18,062 bases of DNA from Eubacteriales Family XIII. Incertae Sedis bacterium. Its GTDB lineage: Bacteria; Bacillota; Clostridia; Peptostreptococcales; Anaerovoracaceae. The position numbers were made by a program, and so were the translations under genes. Positions 15,777 through 18,062 of the stretch are shown one piece after another (position 1 is the first letter of the stretch; the number at the start of each line of letters is the position of its first letter). Under the pieces are notes generated by a model, which was not told the origin of the DNA, made no database searches, and worked only from the letters and a program-made list of their open reading frames with translations. The stretch is from the NCBI GenBank assembly GCA_031278255.1, contig JAITKU010000002.1, positions 1-18,062 on the forward strand, written 5' to 3'.

Positions 15777-16442
15777 ATGAACAGGGATACGCTAAAGGGC
15801 ATTACCGCAGGATTCATTGTCGCGGCCCTGCTGTTCGGCGCGGCGGCCACGGCCTTTGCTTCCGTGGGCACATATCCGCTGACGGCCTCGTTCGCGAGCA
15901 TCCGGATATTCGTCGATGGCAAGCAGATAGACCCGCGGGACGCCAACGGCTCTTCCGTGGAACCTTTCATTATCAACGGCACGACCTATCTGCCCGTGCG
16001 CGCCGTCGCGGAGGCGCTCGGCATGGAGGTGAGCTGGGACAACGCCGCCAAGAGCGTATACATCGGTACGCTCCCCGCGCCGCCGAAGTCTGCGGAACCC
16101 GCGGTTCCCCCCGCCGAAGCCGCCCTGAAGAAATGGCTCTCGGAGAAAGGCGCGGACTTCAAGCTGGTGATGGAATCGTATTTCGGCGAGGGAACGAAAG
16201 TATTCCTGAACACCGACGGCAGCAAGCTGGTCATGGAGATATCCAAGGTGACGAAAACCGGCACCCCTCAGGACGAGCGTTTGCGGCAGGAAGAGGCTTT
16301 CATCCAAGGGCTGGCCGGCATCGAAAACGATTACCAGCAATTGCTGGACCTGATACGGGCGGACACGGGCCACAAAGAGATCACGATGGACATCTGGCAT
16401 TATTTCGACGAAACATTGATTTACACACAGGAGATTCGATAG
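15777..16442 (+). CDS. Secreted protein with copper-amine-oxidase-type N-terminal (stalk) domain
   Basis: 221 aa. Residues 1-29 form a signal peptide: a short charged start (MNRDTLK), a hydrophobic core (GFIVAALLFGAAATA) and a likely signal peptidase I site after AFA. Residues about 40-98 match the small Cu_amine_oxidN1 domain (FVDGKQI, INGTTYLPVRAVAEALGMEVSWD, KSVYIG), common in secreted proteins of Clostridia and thought to be a structural or cell-surface module, not an oxidase. After a proline-rich linker (PAPPKSAEPAVPPAE), residues 118-221 are a predominantly helical region I do not recognise. The ATG at 15777 has GGAGG (15764-15768) at 8 nt. Its stop is 5 nt before thrC, so the two are co-transcribed although no functional link is obvious. 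Confidence 0.88.
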   Translation: MNRDTLKGITAGFIVAALLFGAAATAFASVGTYPLTASFASIRIFVDGKQIDPRDANGSSVEPFIINGTTYLPVRAVAEALGMEVSWDNAAKSVYIGTLPAPPKSAEPAVPPAEAALKKWLSEKGADFKLVMESYFGEGTKVFLNTDGSKLVMEISKVTKTGTPQDERLRQEEAFIQGLAGIENDYQQLLDLIRADTGHKEITMDIWHYFDETLIYTQEIR

Positions 16443-16447
16443 AGCGT

Positions 16448-17932
16448 ATGATCACATATAAAAGCACCCGGGGCGGTGACGAAACCAAGAAAAGCACGGA
16501 AGCCATCATTCAAGGCATCGCACGGAACAAAGGTCTCTTCGTTCCCGATATCATTCCGCCGCTTTCGTTTAAGCCGGAGCAGAAGATCGGTATGCCTTAC
16601 CGATATACGGCGTTTCACGTCATGAAGAGCTTTTTGCCGGAGTTCACGGAGGAGGAACTGGAACGCTGCATCATCGGTGCCTACGATTCTAAGTTCGAGG
16701 CGCCCGAGATCGCGCCGCTTGTGAAAACCGAAAAGGCTTATTTTCTGGAACTTTACCACGGGAGAACCGCCGCGTTCAAGGATATGGCCCTGTCCATCCT
16801 CCCCTATCTGCTGACGACGGCAATGAAGAAAGAGAAAGAGGCGGCGCGGGTCGTGATCCTCACGGCAACCTCGGGGGACACGGGCAAGGCGGCGCTGGAG
16901 GGCTTTTCGGATGTTCTCGGCACGGAGATCGTCGTTTTTTATCCCAAGGACGGTATCAGTTCCGTGCAGGAACGGCAGATGGTCACGCAGAACGGCAAGA
17001 ACACGCACGTCTTTGCGCTCGAGGGCAATTTTGACGACGCGCAGGCCGGCGTGAAGCGGATATTCAACGATGATACGTTCGCGGCCGAACTCGCGGCAAA
17101 AGGCTGCAGGCTTTCCTCCGCCAATTCCATCAACATCGGCCGGCTCGTGCCGCAGATCGTCTACTATGTTCATGCGTACTGCAAGCTCTTGGAGGTCGGC
17201 GCTCTGCACGCCGGCGATCCGATGAATGCGGTCGTACCGACGGGGAATTTCGGCAACATTCTGGCCGCCTATTACGCTAAGCGCATGGGTATACCGATCC
17301 GTAAACTGCTGTGCGCGTCCAACCGCAACAATGTGCTGACGGACTTCCTCCAAACGGGCGTCTACGACGCGAACAGACCGTTTTATGTAACGAATTCGCC
17401 GTCGATGGATATTCTCGTTTCCGGCAACCTCGAACGCATGTTGTATCACCTGTCCGACGGGGATTCCGCCGAGGTTGCGGCACTGATGGCGACGCTGGAG
17501 AAACAGGGCCGTTACAAGGCGAGCGCGCGCGTGCGGAAAGGTCTCGGCGATTTTTACGGCGGCTTCTGCGACGAGGCGGAAACCCTTGCCGCCGTCAGAG
17601 CGCTTTACGAGAGAGAGCATTACTTGATGGACACGCACACAGCGGTGGCCTACAAGGTCTACGAGGATTATCTGCGCGATACGGAGGACCGAACGCCCAC
17701 CGTCATCGTTTCCACCGCCAGCGCCTACAAATTCGCGGACAGCGTGGCCGGCGCCCTCGGTCTCGATGTGCGCGCGGGTGAATTCGCGGGCATTGCGGCC
17801 CTGCACGAAAAAACCGGCGTGCGCATTCCGGACGCGCTGAAGAATCTCGCAAGCAAAGAAATTCGTCACAGAGGCGTCGTCGCGCTCGACGAAATGACAA
17901 ACGCGGTGCGCGATTCGTTGGCGCAGGTGTAA
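16448..17932 (+). CDS. thrC: Threonine synthase
   Basis: PLP enzyme that converts O-phospho-L-homoserine to L-threonine. The protein is 494 aa, the long E. coli/yeast-type form. The N-terminus MITYKSTRGGDETKKSTEAI and NKGLFVPD are characteristic. The PLP lysine is K111 in HGRTAAFKDMALS. ATSGDTGKAALEG binds the cofactor phosphate, and SSANSINIGRLVPQIVYYV and VPTGNFGNILAAYYAKRMG follow as family blocks. The ATG at 16448 starts 5 nt after the upstream stop with only a distant CAGGAG, so translational coupling is likely. The frame is open far upstream through the previous gene, but that part is a shadow. A strong hairpin follows the stop. Confidence 0.96.
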   Translation: MITYKSTRGGDETKKSTEAIIQGIARNKGLFVPDIIPPLSFKPEQKIGMPYRYTAFHVMKSFLPEFTEEELERCIIGAYDSKFEAPEIAPLVKTEKAYFLELYHGRTAAFKDMALSILPYLLTTAMKKEKEAARVVILTATSGDTGKAALEGFSDVLGTEIVVFYPKDGISSVQERQMVTQNGKNTHVFALEGNFDDAQAGVKRIFNDDTFAAELAAKGCRLSSANSINIGRLVPQIVYYVHAYCKLLEVGALHAGDPMNAVVPTGNFGNILAAYYAKRMGIPIRKLLCASNRNNVLTDFLQTGVYDANRPFYVTNSPSMDILVSGNLERMLYHLSDGDSAEVAALMATLEKQGRYKASARVRKGLGDFYGGFCDEAETLAAVRALYEREHYLMDTHTAVAYKVYEDYLRDTEDRTPTVIVSTASAYKFADSVAGALGLDVRAGEFAGIAALHEKTGVRIPDALKNLASKEIRHRGVVALDEMTNAVRDSLAQV

Positions 17933-17976
17933 GACCGGCGCAACGCGCGATGACCGGCGACCCCGTCAGACAAAGC

Positions 17977-18023
17977 GCCGCGGGATTTCCCTTTCGGGAA
18001 ATCCCGCGGCTTCGGTCGTTTTT
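17977..18023 (+). terminator. Hairpin terminator after thrC
   Basis: GCCGCGGGATTTCCC (17977-17991) and its perfect 15-bp complement (17996-18010) flank a TTTC loop. A five-T run (18019-18023) follows after 8 nt, not directly, so termination is likely but not textbook. It lies 44 nt after the stop and probably ends the unit. Nothing else is seen from here to the window end. Confidence 0.75.
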
Positions 18024-18062
18024 GCGGCAAGATGTCGTCTGCGCAAATCGAATCGCAACGCT

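Noticed and set aside
15698..16447. N-terminal extension of threonine synthase
   Set aside because: The frame is open but overlaps the secreted-protein gene and gives arginine-rich nonsense; ThrC similarity begins exactly at the ATG at 16448.

Overview
The window is GC-rich and every supported gene reads on the + strand. The gene set suggests an anaerobic, GC-rich member of the Bacillota, probably class Clostridia; I cannot name a family. The evidence is the paired GlgC/GlgD subunits, DapH of the acetylated lysine/diaminopimelate route, strong AGGAGG-type ribosome binding sites (one with a TTG start), a secreted protein with a copper-amine-oxidase-type N-terminal domain, and an iron-sulfur flavin ene-reductase.

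Layout. (1) 1-1677: 3' part of an old-yellow-enzyme/2-enoate reductase-type gene, cut by the window edge and frameshifted at its dinucleotide-binding motif. (2) 1727-2629: a LysR-family regulator, followed by a 19-bp perfect hairpin and an intrinsic terminator. (3) 2836-13006: a glycogen/starch cluster with an extended -10 promoter, a roughly 140-nt leader, then glgP (probable ATT start), glgC, glgD, glgA and a fused GH13-GH77 enzyme. (4) 13023-14816: a Schlafen/AlbA_2-type ATPase-like regulator whose linker holds sixteen 21-bp repeats, arranged partly as a 63-bp higher-order repeat. (5) 14919-15611: dapH. (6) 15777-16442: a small secreted protein behind its own promoter, a 13-bp tandem repeat and a hairpin. 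(7) 16448-17932: thrC, ending in a strong hairpin.

How the genes fit together. GlgC/GlgD make ADP-glucose, GlgA polymerises it, GlgP removes glucose-1-phosphate from chain ends, and the GH13-GH77 protein should hydrolyse or trim and then disproportionate the short branches or maltodextrins left over. This is a full synthesis-and-breakdown module except for a branching enzyme (glgB), which is not in the window. dapH and thrC both serve the aspartate family of amino acids.

The most unusual items are the nested heptapeptide repeat in the AlbA_2 gene and that gene's position directly behind the glycogen operon with no visible terminator, the probable ATT start of glgP, the apparent 8-bp deletion in the flavoenzyme gene, and the GH13-GH77 fusion with its RDKSA-containing inserts. 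I found no clear undescribed multi-gene system, CRISPR array, tRNA, rRNA or transposase.
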